Below, in pieces: positions 18,069 through 26,763 of a stretch of DNA of 64,000 bases (position 1 is the stretch's first letter; each line of letters starts with the position of its first letter). Both the position numbers and the translations under genes were made by a program. Origin of the DNA: JAIVJG01 sp964236735 (GTDB lineage Bacteria > Acidobacteriota > Blastocatellia > Pyrinomonadales > Pyrinomonadaceae); contig CAXSFM010000004.1 of the NCBI GenBank assembly GCA_964236735.1, positions 292,444-356,443 of the forward strand, read 5' to 3'. A model generated the notes under the pieces. That model made no database searches, was not told where the DNA came from, and saw nothing but the letters and a program-made list of their open reading frames with translations.

Positions 18069-18680
18069 ATGCAAGCGATCTTGAAAAAAATCGTCGTGCT
18101 GGCGACACTGTTTGCCTGTCTGTTTGCCGCAACGAATTGTCACGTCTCCTCCATTGGCAAATCCGCATCAGCTTCCTTGATTGCAGTTGGCGGGCAAACT
18201 CCGAAGGACGTTTACAAACTCGCCACGGATGCGAAGAAGCCAACTGACGCGCCCGCCGTCACGTTCAATCACTTGAACCACTCGACGAAAAATTACAGCA
18301 TTGACGGGACGAAGCCGATTGCGTGCATCGAGTGTCATCACACGGAGCAGCCCGCGTCGGAAGTCGTCAAGCATCCGCCGCTCAAAACCGCTTACCCCGC
18401 AGACCGCACGACGACTTTAACGACGGAGCTTCTCAAGGACGCGACAGCGCCGGAAGTGCAGACTTGCCGCGCCTGTCACGCGCAGGAAGGTGCGAAGCCG
18501 AAGTTGCTGGCGGAAATTCCGAAGGTCACTTATGAGGGCGACACAGACCCGACCGTGCTCACGAATGAAGAGGCGTATCATCGCAACTGTAACACTTGCC
18601 ACGATCTCGTCGCAGATAAGCGGAAGGGTTTGAAGATTCCGACCTCGCAACAATGCGCCGAATGTCATACCGGAAAATAA
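18069..18680 (+). CDS. Tetraheme cytochrome c3-like protein
   Basis: 203 residues from the ATG at 18069; upstream in-frame codons give a longer form without a sensible signal. The N-terminus (about 3-25, ILKKIVVLATLFACLFAATN) is a signal peptide. Haem sites are CIECH, CRACH, CNTCH and CAECH. VTFNHLNHS upstream of the first site provides the paired histidines typical of class III cytochromes (c3/c7). It should be a small soluble periplasmic shuttle between larger redox proteins. It has its own promoter 110 bp upstream. Confidence 0.9.
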   Translation: MQAILKKIVVLATLFACLFAATNCHVSSIGKSASASLIAVGGQTPKDVYKLATDAKKPTDAPAVTFNHLNHSTKNYSIDGTKPIACIECHHTEQPASEVVKHPPLKTAYPADRTTTLTTELLKDATAPEVQTCRACHAQEGAKPKLLAEIPKVTYEGDTDPTVLTNEEAYHRNCNTCHDLVADKRKGLKIPTSQQCAECHTGK

Positions 18681-18761
18681 TCGCCGGTGCGTGTACAAAG
18701 ACGTGCGCGCGTCGCTTGATCTTCCGGTGAAGTTGGGGGCGTGCGAAAACCGAGTTTAAGA

Positions 18762-19316
18762 ATGCGAATAACTTTCAGTGTCCTGATGTTGTCGGCTTGC
18801 ATGACGCTTGCTGCTTGTAGCGGCGGCGCGCAGATGGCAAATCAAAACGCTCAAAACCAATCTCGAAGTGTGGCGACTCCGGCGGCGACACAGGCGAGCG
18901 ATGCAACGTCGAGCGCGTCGAGTCCGATGGTTCCACTCGGTGTCGCGCCTGCACATGGCAGCGGCAGCATCAATAGTTCAACCGGCGGCAGCGTGCCTGT
19001 GGCTGCGGGAGCAACTGACAAGGCTCCGGTGGCGACGCCGGAACTCGACGCCAAAATTGACAAGACGTTGAAGAAAGCGAAGGCTGCGGGCGCAACGGCA
19101 TCAGACAAAAAAGCCGCCGCCGATGCTTACATGGCGCGCGGGAATTTTTACTGGTCGGCGGGCGACGTGCGGCTCTATCATTTCGCGCTCGGCGACTTTC
19201 GCCGCGTGCTGCGCTTTGACCCGTCAAACGCAGATGCCCAAACAAAAATTGATGAGTTGGTGCGGATTTACGGTTCGCTCGGCAGGCCTGTGCCGGACAT
19301 TGGGAATGAACCGTAA
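18762..19316 (+). CDS. Lipoprotein with a C-terminal TPR-like unit
   Basis: 184 residues from the ATG at 18762; a GTG at 18741 adds seven residues. The lipobox LAAC (in MTLAACSGG, about 15-18) marks a lipoprotein. The middle is alanine/serine/threonine-rich and low in complexity. The end (DAYMARGNFYWSAGDVRLY ... ALGDFRRVLRFDPSNADAQ) is one TPR-like helical pair. It follows the c3 cytochrome by about 80 bp on the same strand. Role unknown; possibly an assembly factor. Confidence 0.75.
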   Translation: MRITFSVLMLSACMTLAACSGGAQMANQNAQNQSRSVATPAATQASDATSSASSPMVPLGVAPAHGSGSINSSTGGSVPVAAGATDKAPVATPELDAKIDKTLKKAKAAGATASDKKAAADAYMARGNFYWSAGDVRLYHFALGDFRRVLRFDPSNADAQTKIDELVRIYGSLGRPVPDIGNEP

Positions 19317-19381
19317 CTTTCCACAACGAACAAAAGTCTTGACTTGAAAAATCAAGAAGCCCCCGACCATTAAATTTCCTC

Positions 19382-20947
19382 TCATCCGATTTTAATTCCG
19401 ATTGATTCGAGAAATTTGGTCGGTCGGTCTCCGCCGATCATGGCGAAAATATAGTCGTTGGCTATCGTCTCCGTCACCTCGCCCGTGCGCGCGTTCATCA
19501 AGACCACTTCATCATCGAGTATCTCTTTAATCCTCGTCCCGAAGTAAGCTTTGATTCGGCCTTCATCAAGACAATCGTAAATCTGCATCTTGTTCGCAAA
19601 TTTGAGATCGTTCTTCAGGTCGCTGCGTATGACGAGCGTGACTTCGTTGATTTCATCCGCCGGTCGAAAGATGAGCCGCGCTCCATCGCGACGCGCGACG
19701 AGATCAACCGCCGCTTCGACCGCCGAGTTGCCCGCGCCCACCACCATGATTCGTTTACGCTGATAAACATCCGCACTCGCCAGTTTGTATTGCACTTTGT
19801 CGCGTGCCGTGCCGTCGCGCATAACCTTGATGCTTTCACCTTGTACTTTTAATTTCATGGGCGCGCCGCGATTGCCGAGCGCGAGCACGACATGTTGCGC
19901 TTGATAAGTGACTGGCTCGTTCTCAAATCCGCGCGCTGTTTCAATGATGAAGTGCGCGCCGTCGCCGCTTTTTTTGATTGACTTGCAACTCTCATTCTCG
20001 TTGATGAGAACGGCGTTCTCACGCATCGCGCGCTTCCAGTCTTCGAGTATGTCTTCGCGTTGCCCGCCCGCGCCCACGATGCGAATCGCGCCGCGCGCTT
20101 CCATCGTCTCCGGCTTGAAGAAGATAAATTTATTTGCCGGATAAGCGTCAATCGTCGCCAGCACTGTGTCCTGCTCGACGGCAACATAAGAGAGTCCGAG
20201 TTGCTGTGCCGTGATGGCCGCAGAGAGTCCCGCCGGCCCGACGCCGATGATGGCGACCTCGATGATGTCTTTCTGTTTTGTTGATAAAGATGTCGCGCGA
20301 CCGGCTCCGCGCAATTCATCGGCGATGTGTTTGATGCAATCCGCGCCCTCGTTGGCGGCGTTCTTGATGAGCGGCGTCCCAGACACGTCGCCGATGAGAT
20401 AGCAGCCGGGAACGTTCGTCATAAATGTCGCATCGCGCGCAGGAATTTTGCGCGGCGGCATTTTCTTCAACGTGTTGACGACAATGCAGGCTTTGGGATT
20501 GACGGGGCACTCGATCTGGCAAGACGTGTCTTCCATGCACTGATCGCGCGCGACTGGCGTGGCGTAATTGTTGACCATCGCGAGCACATCATGCGGGCAC
20601 GCCTCGACGCAGGCGTGGCAGCCGATGCAGCGTTCCGTGATGATGACGGGGTGCGGATAATCCGGCCCGTCCGGGTCGTATTGCTCTAACTGCTCGCGCG
20701 TCAAGAGCGCGTCGGCTTCATCTGCGGACGTGTCGGAAGTGGAGAGTTGCGCCAGCAATTTGCGCTCGCGCGCTGTTTTCCAGAAGAGAAAGATGAGGCC
20801 TGCGAGTGCAATGAAGACAGACGCGCCCACCCAACCAGCCCATGACAATCCGCCGAACAGTGGATTGCCCTGTGCGGCAAACATTTGATTGAGCGCCAGC
20901 AGCAACAATGTAAAAACGAGGATGATGAAGAGTGATGCCTTGTTCAT
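19382..20947 (-). CDS. Membrane-anchored ferredoxin/FAD-NAD(P) oxidoreductase
   Basis: 521 residues. Two membrane helices (about 4-22 and 34-56) are followed by a two-cluster ferredoxin-like domain (CIGCHACVEACP about 108-119, then a CX5CX3C-type set in CMEDTSCQIECP). From about 225 comes a thioredoxin-reductase-like flavoprotein: GVGPAGLSAAI binds FAD, VVGAGNSAVEAAVDL binds NAD(P), and IGGDRPTKFLESIGI is the C-terminal FAD contact. The CxxC of thioredoxin reductase is missing, as in YpdA-like enzymes, so electrons probably pass between NAD(P)H and the Fe-S clusters. It is the last gene of the operon with the FHA cytochrome and the cNMP protein, 37 bp downstream. Direction of electron flow is unknown. 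Confidence 0.85.
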   Translation of the reverse strand: MNKASLFIILVFTLLLLALNQMFAAQGNPLFGGLSWAGWVGASVFIALAGLIFLFWKTARERKLLAQLSTSDTSADEADALLTREQLEQYDPDGPDYPHPVIITERCIGCHACVEACPHDVLAMVNNYATPVARDQCMEDTSCQIECPVNPKACIVVNTLKKMPPRKIPARDATFMTNVPGCYLIGDVSGTPLIKNAANEGADCIKHIADELRGAGRATSLSTKQKDIIEVAIIGVGPAGLSAAITAQQLGLSYVAVEQDTVLATIDAYPANKFIFFKPETMEARGAIRIVGAGGQREDILEDWKRAMRENAVLINENESCKSIKKSGDGAHFIIETARGFENEPVTYQAQHVVLALGNRGAPMKLKVQGESIKVMRDGTARDKVQYKLASADVYQRKRIMVVGAGNSAVEAAVDLVARRDGARLIFRPADEINEVTLVIRSDLKNDLKFANKMQIYDCLDEGRIKAYFGTRIKEILDDEVVLMNARTGEVTETIANDYIFAMIGGDRPTKFLESIGIKIG

Positions 20948-20984
20948 GTTGCTTGAAGAATTTCAGTCAGTCGGCGCTTTGATT

Positions 20985-22436
20985 TCAGTTAGCGTTCGAT
21001 TTAAGAAAAGTTGTCGCCCACGTTTGACGATCCTGCACATGCTGGACGTGACATGAAATGCAATTGGGCTTTTCGTTCGCGAGCAATCCTTTGAACTGCC
21101 CGCCCGCGTCACCGTTATGGCACGCGCCGCAGGTCGCGCGCGGCGTCGCGCGGTCAATTGGCGCGAACGATTGATGACAACTTGAACAGGACAACTCGCC
21201 CTCTCTGTTGCCTTTGAGACTGCCGACAATTTTTACGCGATGCAAATGCAGGAGGTGAAACTGCGCGCTGCGATCTCTGTCGGCAGCATCGCCGGAGGCA
21301 GGCCAGCGTCGCGTTGTTTCTTCCATCCGCAGCAGCGCGTCGCGCATCTCAGGCGGCTTCTGCTCCCACTCTTGCTGTGTCAGTCCGCGCCAGACCCACT
21401 TGCCATCTACGACCGGATAGCCGAACGTGCCGCCGTGCGGTGTGAAGACGGCCTTCCCTCGATAGAGTTGATGATTGTCGCTGTTGTGGCAACTCGTACA
21501 GGCATTGATGCTGGCCGCAGCGGGAGTAAATTGCGCGCCGCGATGTTCAGCATGGCAGTTAATGCATGTCAGTCCGGCATTCATGTGCGACTCTGTCATG
21601 GAAGCGTTGAAAGTCTCCGTCCGATGACACGAGGCGCAAGACGTTTCCATCTTCGTGCCGGGCGCGTGGCAAGTCGTACACGAGTCGGCGTTGACGCGCG
21701 TCGCTATGGCGGGCGCAACCAACATCGTCGAGCGCGTGTGAGCAGCGGAGAGCGGCGCGGGCGAGAAGGCTTTCGCGTAGCGGAGAGTCGCGACGAGCGT
21801 GAGAAGCGCAACGATCAACGCGCCCCAGAAGAACAGAGAGAGAGGCCACGGACGCGCCAGATCGCGTGTCGGTATCCAGTTGAAACGCGCCTTCCCGACC
21901 ACGCGCGCGGGAGCCTGCGGCCTGAGCGCAGAGAGACGCTGCATCGTGCCCGCCTCGCGCTTGCGTTTCTCCCAGAACACACTGAGCGTGTCTGAGGTCG
22001 TCCCCGTCCTGTGAATCGCCCGGCTGGATGCGGTGGTTTCAGACGAAGACTGAGGCTTGTCTTCGCGTGCATCCGTTTCGGCGACGTTGACGGCGATCTG
22101 CATTGTGACCGTGAGGGCGAGCGCATCATCAACGCGACCGACGTGCAACAAGAACGGGCCGATTCTCAGCACGTCGCCATCCGCGAGCGTCTCGGCTTCC
22201 TCCACGCGCAGGAGTCTCCCGTTCAAAGTCGTGCCGCTTGAATGGCTAAAGTTGAAAAGCTGAAACTGCCCGTCCGCCTCGTTGATGCCGGCATGAAGCC
22301 GCGACACCGTCGGATGATTCAGGACGATTTCACATGACGGCAGGCGACCGATCTTCAGCCCTTCAGAGGTCAGCGTGAGCGGGTCAACGCTTAAATCCTC
22401 GCGCGTGATGATGAATTTGCCGCCGCTTGTCGCCAT
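20985..22436 (-). CDS. FHA-domain / transmembrane / multiheme cytochrome fusion
   Basis: 483 residues. Residues about 25-95 form an FHA domain with its hallmarks: LKIGRLPSCEIVL, PTVSRLHAGI, SSGTTLNG. A basic linker leads to one membrane helix (about 200-222, LFFWGALIVALLTLVATL). After it come seven CXXCH sites: CTTCH, CASCH, CINCH, CTSCH, CSSCH, CGACH and CISCH. By the positive-inside rule the phosphothreonine-binding FHA domain is cytosolic and the haems periplasmic. FHA domains recognise phosphorylated partners, so this may be a cytochrome whose place or partners depend on Ser/Thr phosphorylation. No kinase is visible nearby. It lies 13 bp after the cNMP gene. The domain calls are secure; the function is inference. 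Confidence 0.9.
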   Translation of the reverse strand: MATSGGKFIITREDLSVDPLTLTSEGLKIGRLPSCEIVLNHPTVSRLHAGINEADGQFQLFNFSHSSGTTLNGRLLRVEEAETLADGDVLRIGPFLLHVGRVDDALALTVTMQIAVNVAETDAREDKPQSSSETTASSRAIHRTGTTSDTLSVFWEKRKREAGTMQRLSALRPQAPARVVGKARFNWIPTRDLARPWPLSLFFWGALIVALLTLVATLRYAKAFSPAPLSAAHTRSTMLVAPAIATRVNADSCTTCHAPGTKMETSCASCHRTETFNASMTESHMNAGLTCINCHAEHRGAQFTPAAASINACTSCHNSDNHQLYRGKAVFTPHGGTFGYPVVDGKWVWRGLTQQEWEQKPPEMRDALLRMEETTRRWPASGDAADRDRSAQFHLLHLHRVKIVGSLKGNREGELSCSSCHQSFAPIDRATPRATCGACHNGDAGGQFKGLLANEKPNCISCHVQHVQDRQTWATTFLKSNAN

Positions 22437-22449
22437 GAAAATTTTAGAA

Positions 22450-24924
22450 TTAACGGACTGCGAAAAATATCACTTGAACGATGTGTACGAGCATCAACGC
22501 CAGCATCAGAGAGGTTGAGACGACGTGCGGCGCGAGCCAGAGTTTCAAAAGTTGATGCAAATAAATGAGCGAGTCTATCCGGCGCAGAGTGACAGTCGCT
22601 TCGATGGCTTCCAACAGCGATTGACGTGAGAAGCCGTCAAGCCGTTTCGTTTCGTCCTCAAATTCTTCGCGCGCAGACGCCAGCAGTCTCGACAACTTTT
22701 CGCGGCGCATGTATTGGCGCAGCAAGTAAGAAATAGAAAAGAACCTTCTGCGAATTTTCTTCTTGAGAAACACGCGAAGGCTTTCGCCGCTCCGCGCGTT
22801 AATCTCCGCCAGCGTGTCGAGCAATTCTGCGCGACGCGCGCGGAGGTCTTCGATGAGCAGCGGCTCGCCTTCGATGCTGGTCATTATGCGCGGACAAATG
22901 TAGTAGCAAGCGAGGCCGAAGAGTCCTGTGAGAATGACCGCGTCGAAAGAAACCATGAGCGCGGAAGTCACCAAGCCTCCCGTCGTGCGCCCGCCGTGCA
23001 GCAACAGCGTGACGCCCGCGATGACGCCGATGTAGATGTGCGCCTGCAACCAGTAACGCAGCGGCCCCGCGCGTCGCCTGTAAATTTGTTTGCGCGCCGG
23101 GTAAGTCATCACCGCCGCGACGCCGAAGAGTCCCACGAGGCCGGTCAGCCAGCGGATTGTGAGCCATGAATCTCTCAGCCGTTCATCAATGCCGTAGCGC
23201 AAAAGTGCGAAGGCAAACAGTGTGGTGACGGCGAGCGTGACGGCGATGCCGAGCGCGTGAAAGATGCGTGCGAGCGTGTCGCGCTTGTGTATATTGCGCC
23301 CGATGGCGTGCGTTTGATCGCGATAGACGAGGCCGAGACGCTCGTTGACTTCGGAAAAATATTCGCGCGGGTTGACGCGCACGAGCGCGCCCGTCGGGCA
23401 ATTCTCCTGACAAGAATAAGCCGGCTCGCGCGCGCCCGGCGGGTTGAGCGGCGTGCCTTCGCACAGATTGCATTTCGCCGCCAGCAAATTTTCCGTCGTC
23501 AAGACAGGAGAGGGAAGACTCTCCGGCGCGAGGCTTAACCAGTCCTTGAGTCGTTTGATTGAAGATAGCGACGCGGGTAAGTCGGGTTTGCGCTCGATCA
23601 TCGTGATCGCGTTGTAAGGGCACTGCGTCGCGCAGTCGCTGCAACCGATGCAGGTCTGCGGGTTAATATCAATGTGTCCGCTCGCGAATCGCCCGATGGC
23701 TCCGGTGGGGCATCCGGTCAGGCACTCCGGGTCTTGACAGTGCATACAGACCGACGGCACGAGTACGTGTTGAATTGCTGAACTGCCAATTTTGTGCGGG
23801 CGTTCGATATGAATGCCTCGACGCAGCAAGCGCGACTGGCCGTGGACTTGATGACAGGCGAGCGAGCAGTTGCCGCAACGCACGCACTTGTCCATGTCCA
23901 TCACGAGCAGGTTCGCGCCGTCCACGACGCCCGACGCGATCTCACGCTCGGTTGCGGCCAGAGTAGGCTTCTCAACATTGTCGGAAATTTTCGCGTTGTC
24001 ATCGGCGAGTGAAGCGTTCGTGAAAGCGCGTGAGAGGGCGCGACGCAATTCCTCGTCGGCGCGAAGGCGCGGAATTGAAACTTCAAGCGCTTCGGTGCGT
24101 TGAAGCACGGTCGCGGTGTATGCCCAGCGCGCATCTTTCTCCACGCCTTCGAGTCCGAGACAATTGCCCGCGCCGAGAAAGTCTAACGCTTCATCATCGG
24201 CCAGCCCTTCCACAAGCAACTCTGCGCCGAGCGTGCCCGCGCCCAATCCATGCACGCGACGCAGCCAACCATTTCGGATGAAGATGACGCGGTCAACCGG
24301 ATCGCCCTCACGCACGAGGACATGATGTCGCGCATACACCATGAAGCGCGCAGCTTTGCCGAGTCGTGCGAGCAAATCCGGCGTGAAAACATCATCGGTA
24401 AACTGCTCGACTTCGACGAGCGTGCGCGCCAGTCCATGCTGACGGTAAGTCGCATCGAGTTGCTGTCCGAATTTGGGAAATTTTCGCAAGAGCCTGAGCG
24501 CGGGACGTGAAAATTCGAGCACGGTTGAAGACGTTCCGGTAGGAACTTTGATCGTCGCATTGCGGGGCAAACCGGCGAGCACGGACATTTCGCCGAAGCT
24601 CGTGCATGGTGAAATGTCTCCGACGCGCTCCTGCATATCGTTTGCCGGGTCGTGGACATAGACATCGAGCGCGCCCGTGACGGAGACGTAAAACGAATTC
24701 CCGCCCCAATCATTCTGCCGGATGACAACCTCGCCGGAGCCGTACTCGAACAGGCGCACGTAGGGGCCGACTTTTTTGCCGTTGTAGTTGCGCCCGTAAA
24801 CCATCACTTCGAGATCGAGTTCGTGAGAATATGCGCCATCACGTTTCTCAACCATCTCGGCGATGATGTCCACGCTCTCGATGGCTTGAAGGATGGCGCG
24901 GTGATTTGTAACTTCCTTCGGCAT
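22450..24924 (-). CDS. Double cNMP-domain / 4Fe-4S / membrane b-type-like redox protein
   Basis: 824 residues. Two cyclic-nucleotide-binding folds lie at about 60-180 (FGEMSVLAGLPRNATIKV) and 200-310 (VLVREGDPVDRVIFIRNGWL). Then come four cysteine groups (about 350-530): CVRCGNCSLACH, CMHCQDPECLTGCP, CIGCSDCATQCP and CNLCEG...CQENCP. This arrangement resembles DmsB/NrfC-type ferredoxin subunits. The C-terminal third has about five membrane helices with histidines placed for b-type haem (QAHIYIGVIAGVTLLLHGG and LHQLLKLWLAPHVV...LVHIVQ). The second cNMP fold looks degenerate, and whether either binds nucleotide cannot be told. It probably links a quinone or b haem to cytosolic Fe-S clusters. 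First gene of a three-gene redox operon. Confidence 0.87.
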   Translation of the reverse strand: MPKEVTNHRAILQAIESVDIIAEMVEKRDGAYSHELDLEVMVYGRNYNGKKVGPYVRLFEYGSGEVVIRQNDWGGNSFYVSVTGALDVYVHDPANDMQERVGDISPCTSFGEMSVLAGLPRNATIKVPTGTSSTVLEFSRPALRLLRKFPKFGQQLDATYRQHGLARTLVEVEQFTDDVFTPDLLARLGKAARFMVYARHHVLVREGDPVDRVIFIRNGWLRRVHGLGAGTLGAELLVEGLADDEALDFLGAGNCLGLEGVEKDARWAYTATVLQRTEALEVSIPRLRADEELRRALSRAFTNASLADDNAKISDNVEKPTLAATEREIASGVVDGANLLVMDMDKCVRCGNCSLACHQVHGQSRLLRRGIHIERPHKIGSSAIQHVLVPSVCMHCQDPECLTGCPTGAIGRFASGHIDINPQTCIGCSDCATQCPYNAITMIERKPDLPASLSSIKRLKDWLSLAPESLPSPVLTTENLLAAKCNLCEGTPLNPPGAREPAYSCQENCPTGALVRVNPREYFSEVNERLGLVYRDQTHAIGRNIHKRDTLARIFHALGIAVTLAVTTLFAFALLRYGIDERLRDSWLTIRWLTGLVGLFGVAAVMTYPARKQIYRRRAGPLRYWLQAHIYIGVIAGVTLLLHGGRTTGGLVTSALMVSFDAVILTGLFGLACYYICPRIMTSIEGEPLLIEDLRARRAELLDTLAEINARSGESLRVFLKKKIRRRFFSISYLLRQYMRREKLSRLLASAREEFEDETKRLDGFSRQSLLEAIEATVTLRRIDSLIYLHQLLKLWLAPHVVSTSLMLALMLVHIVQVIFFAVR

Positions 24925-25023
24925 AGCAAACGATCAAGAAAGCGGAGCGCTAACGCCGCGCGTGGCGGCAGTTTGAGTTAGTCGTCTGGCAAAGATACGG
25001 GGTTGAAGTGACGAAACAAGGGC

Positions 25024-25032
25024 ATTATAGCA
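25024..25032 (-). promoter_or_regulatory. Extended -10 promoter for the cNMP/FHA-cytochrome operon, in a 306-bp divergent spacer
   Basis: On the minus strand TGCTATAAT reads as an extended -10 (TGnTATAAT), with no good -35 box. Transcription would start near 25017 and leave a leader of about 90 bases. The spacer 24925-25230 also holds a CACTTC/GAAGTG hairpin at about 25112-25128 and the promoter region of the sigma-factor operon. Confidence 0.5.
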
Positions 25033-25083
25033 TTGACGCGGGCGATGCGTTTTGACTTTGCCAGAACGAGAGCGAGACATTTT

Positions 25084-25110
25084 GGAACCGGCGTTGGATG
25101 GCAGCGTGTA
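25084..25110 (+). promoter_or_regulatory. ECF-type (GGAAC / CGT) promoter candidate, possibly autoregulated
   Basis: GGAAC at 25084-25088, 16 bases, CGTGTA at 25105-25110. This resembles the GGAAC-N16-CGTCT consensus used by many ECF sigma factors, and it lies upstream of an ECF sigma gene, so autoregulation is likely. A TATAAT at 25140-25145 without a -35 is an alternative housekeeping start. Confidence 0.45.
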
Positions 25111-25230
25111 TCACTTCCGGGTGAAGTGTGCTCCGGGTGTATAATTTTTTCGCGAGGCTTTCCGGTTCACAGAATTCGTTCGGGCGAAAAATAACTTTTT
25201 GTACTTGATTTCGGAGCCTTCCTGTCCTGC

Positions 25231-25902
25231 ATGAGTGCGATCTCAACCATCGAAGAACTGTTGTTCACCACCGCCGCCGAGACGGGGACGGCCAGCAGTA
25301 TCTCTGTCACTGCGCCGTCCGATCCACTCTCGGATCACGGTCTGCTCGCGGCGACACTGGCTGGCGATGAGACCGCTTTCAGCGAGTTGGTGAGGCGTTA
25401 CCGCAATCAAATCACGAACTACGTCTATCGGATGACGAACGACTACGAACTCGCGATTGATCTGGCGCAGGAGACTTTCATACGTGTCTATTGCGCGGCG
25501 GAGCGTTATCAGGCGACCTACGCATTCTCGACGTACATTTATCGCATCGCGACCAATCTCGCGATTAGCGAGCTTCGACGGCGCAAGCGTCGCAGGTTGC
25601 TGTCGCTCACAGATTTTTTTCAGAGCAGAGATCAGACAGGCGAGAGACGCGAGTTTGACGTGGCGGATTCGCGACCGTTGCAGGACACGGCGTTCGTTGA
25701 TGACGAAAGACGCCAGGCCATCGCGAGGGCCATCGCCACGCTGCCGGAAAAATATCGCGCGCCGCTCGTGCTGCGTGATGTGGAAGAACGCAGCTATGAA
25801 GAGATCGCAAACATTTTGGAAATCAGCGTCGGGACGGTGAAGTCGCGCATCAATCGCTCGCGCGCGTTCCTGCGCGACAAGTTGCTGGCGTTTAAGAAAT
25901 AG
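25231..25902 (+). CDS. ECF-type RNA polymerase sigma factor
   Basis: 223 residues. Region 2 is clear (about 50-85, ELVRRYRNQITNYVYRM, AIDLAQETFIRVY), and region 4 ends the protein with a helix-turn-helix (SYEEIANILEISVGTVKSRI). Regions 1.1 and 3 are missing, as in group 4 sigma factors. The first 35 residues are a low-complexity extension. It is followed 15 bp later by an anti-sigma gene and then by a PDZ protein, a usual layout for envelope-stress systems. Regulon unknown. Confidence 0.95.
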   Translation: MSAISTIEELLFTTAAETGTASSISVTAPSDPLSDHGLLAATLAGDETAFSELVRRYRNQITNYVYRMTNDYELAIDLAQETFIRVYCAAERYQATYAFSTYIYRIATNLAISELRRRKRRRLLSLTDFFQSRDQTGERREFDVADSRPLQDTAFVDDERRQAIARAIATLPEKYRAPLVLRDVEERSYEEIANILEISVGTVKSRINRSRAFLRDKLLAFKK

Positions 25903-25917
25903 AAATACGGGGTTTCA

Positions 25918-26754
25918 ATGAGCTGTAAAATTTATCAATCTGAAATTGCGGAAGCGACAACCGGCGGAGAGTTGAGCGGCGAAGCACACGCTCACATCGC
26001 CTCTTGCCGGAAGTGTCTCCGCGCTTACGAGGCGCGCGTTGTGGTTAAAAGTCTCGTTGGCGGGCTGGAAAAAATCGAAGCCCCTTCCGACTTTGAATTT
26101 CATCTACGCGCGCGTCTCGCCGCCTCAAAAATGGCGACACGTCATACGCCTCGACGCGCATGGTTCGTGCCCTCGCTTGCATCCATCGCGCTCGCCGCCT
26201 GTTTCGTTCTGACCATCGCGGCGACAGTCTTTCTCAAGCGCGCCGCGACGACACAATCAGTCGCACAGACATCATCGAGCGCGCCCGCGTTAGCTTCGTC
26301 TGTGCTGGCAACTGACATAAGACGCGACGTAGTTCCGGGTTCGGAAGTGTCGGAAATCAACGGTGGCTCACCTCAGATCGTGAAAATTAAGAAGGCCGGT
26401 GTCAACAATTTCTCTCAACAACAAACAGCGGGGTTATCAAAAGCGGAAGGTAAACGATTCGCCGGCGCGCGCCGTTTAGCTGCTTCTGAATCCTCTGATT
26501 TGAGTTTGAGGAGCGCGAACGTCATTACAGAAGAAGGTGCGCCGGTTCGTTTCGTACATGTGAATAACACGGCTCCGATTTCGATTCAGGTGCGCTCCGC
26601 ATCCATCGAGCCTTTGCGGATTATCTGGCGCGACGAGCAGGGAAACGCGCGGCCAGTCTCGATCAAGTCCGTCAGCTTCGGCGCGCAGAATACGTCTGGA
26701 TTACCACCCCAATCCACAATAACTTCACGCACGGATGTTGAAGGAGTCTGGTAA
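25918..26754 (+). CDS. Anti-sigma factor with zinc-binding N-terminus and one membrane helix
   Basis: 278 residues. An N-terminal HX3CX2C motif (HIASCRKC, about 23-30) is the zinc anti-sigma signature. One membrane helix lies at about 83-105 (LASIALAACFVLTIAATVFL). The periplasmic part of about 170 residues is unlike known sensors and ends in a beta-rich segment. It should hold the sigma factor at the membrane until a periplasmic signal triggers release. Lies between the sigma and PDZ genes (15 and 9 bp gaps). Confidence 0.85.
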   Translation: MSCKIYQSEIAEATTGGELSGEAHAHIASCRKCLRAYEARVVVKSLVGGLEKIEAPSDFEFHLRARLAASKMATRHTPRRAWFVPSLASIALAACFVLTIAATVFLKRAATTQSVAQTSSSAPALASSVLATDIRRDVVPGSEVSEINGGSPQIVKIKKAGVNNFSQQQTAGLSKAEGKRFAGARRLAASESSDLSLRSANVITEEGAPVRFVHVNNTAPISIQVRSASIEPLRIIWRDEQGNARPVSIKSVSFGAQNTSGLPPQSTITSRTDVEGVW

Positions 26755-26763
26755 TTCGCTGAC

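Noticed and set aside
19317..19381. Terminator from the TCTTGA/TCAAGA hairpin
   Set aside because: Only six base pairs, AT-rich and without a T-run; too weak to call.
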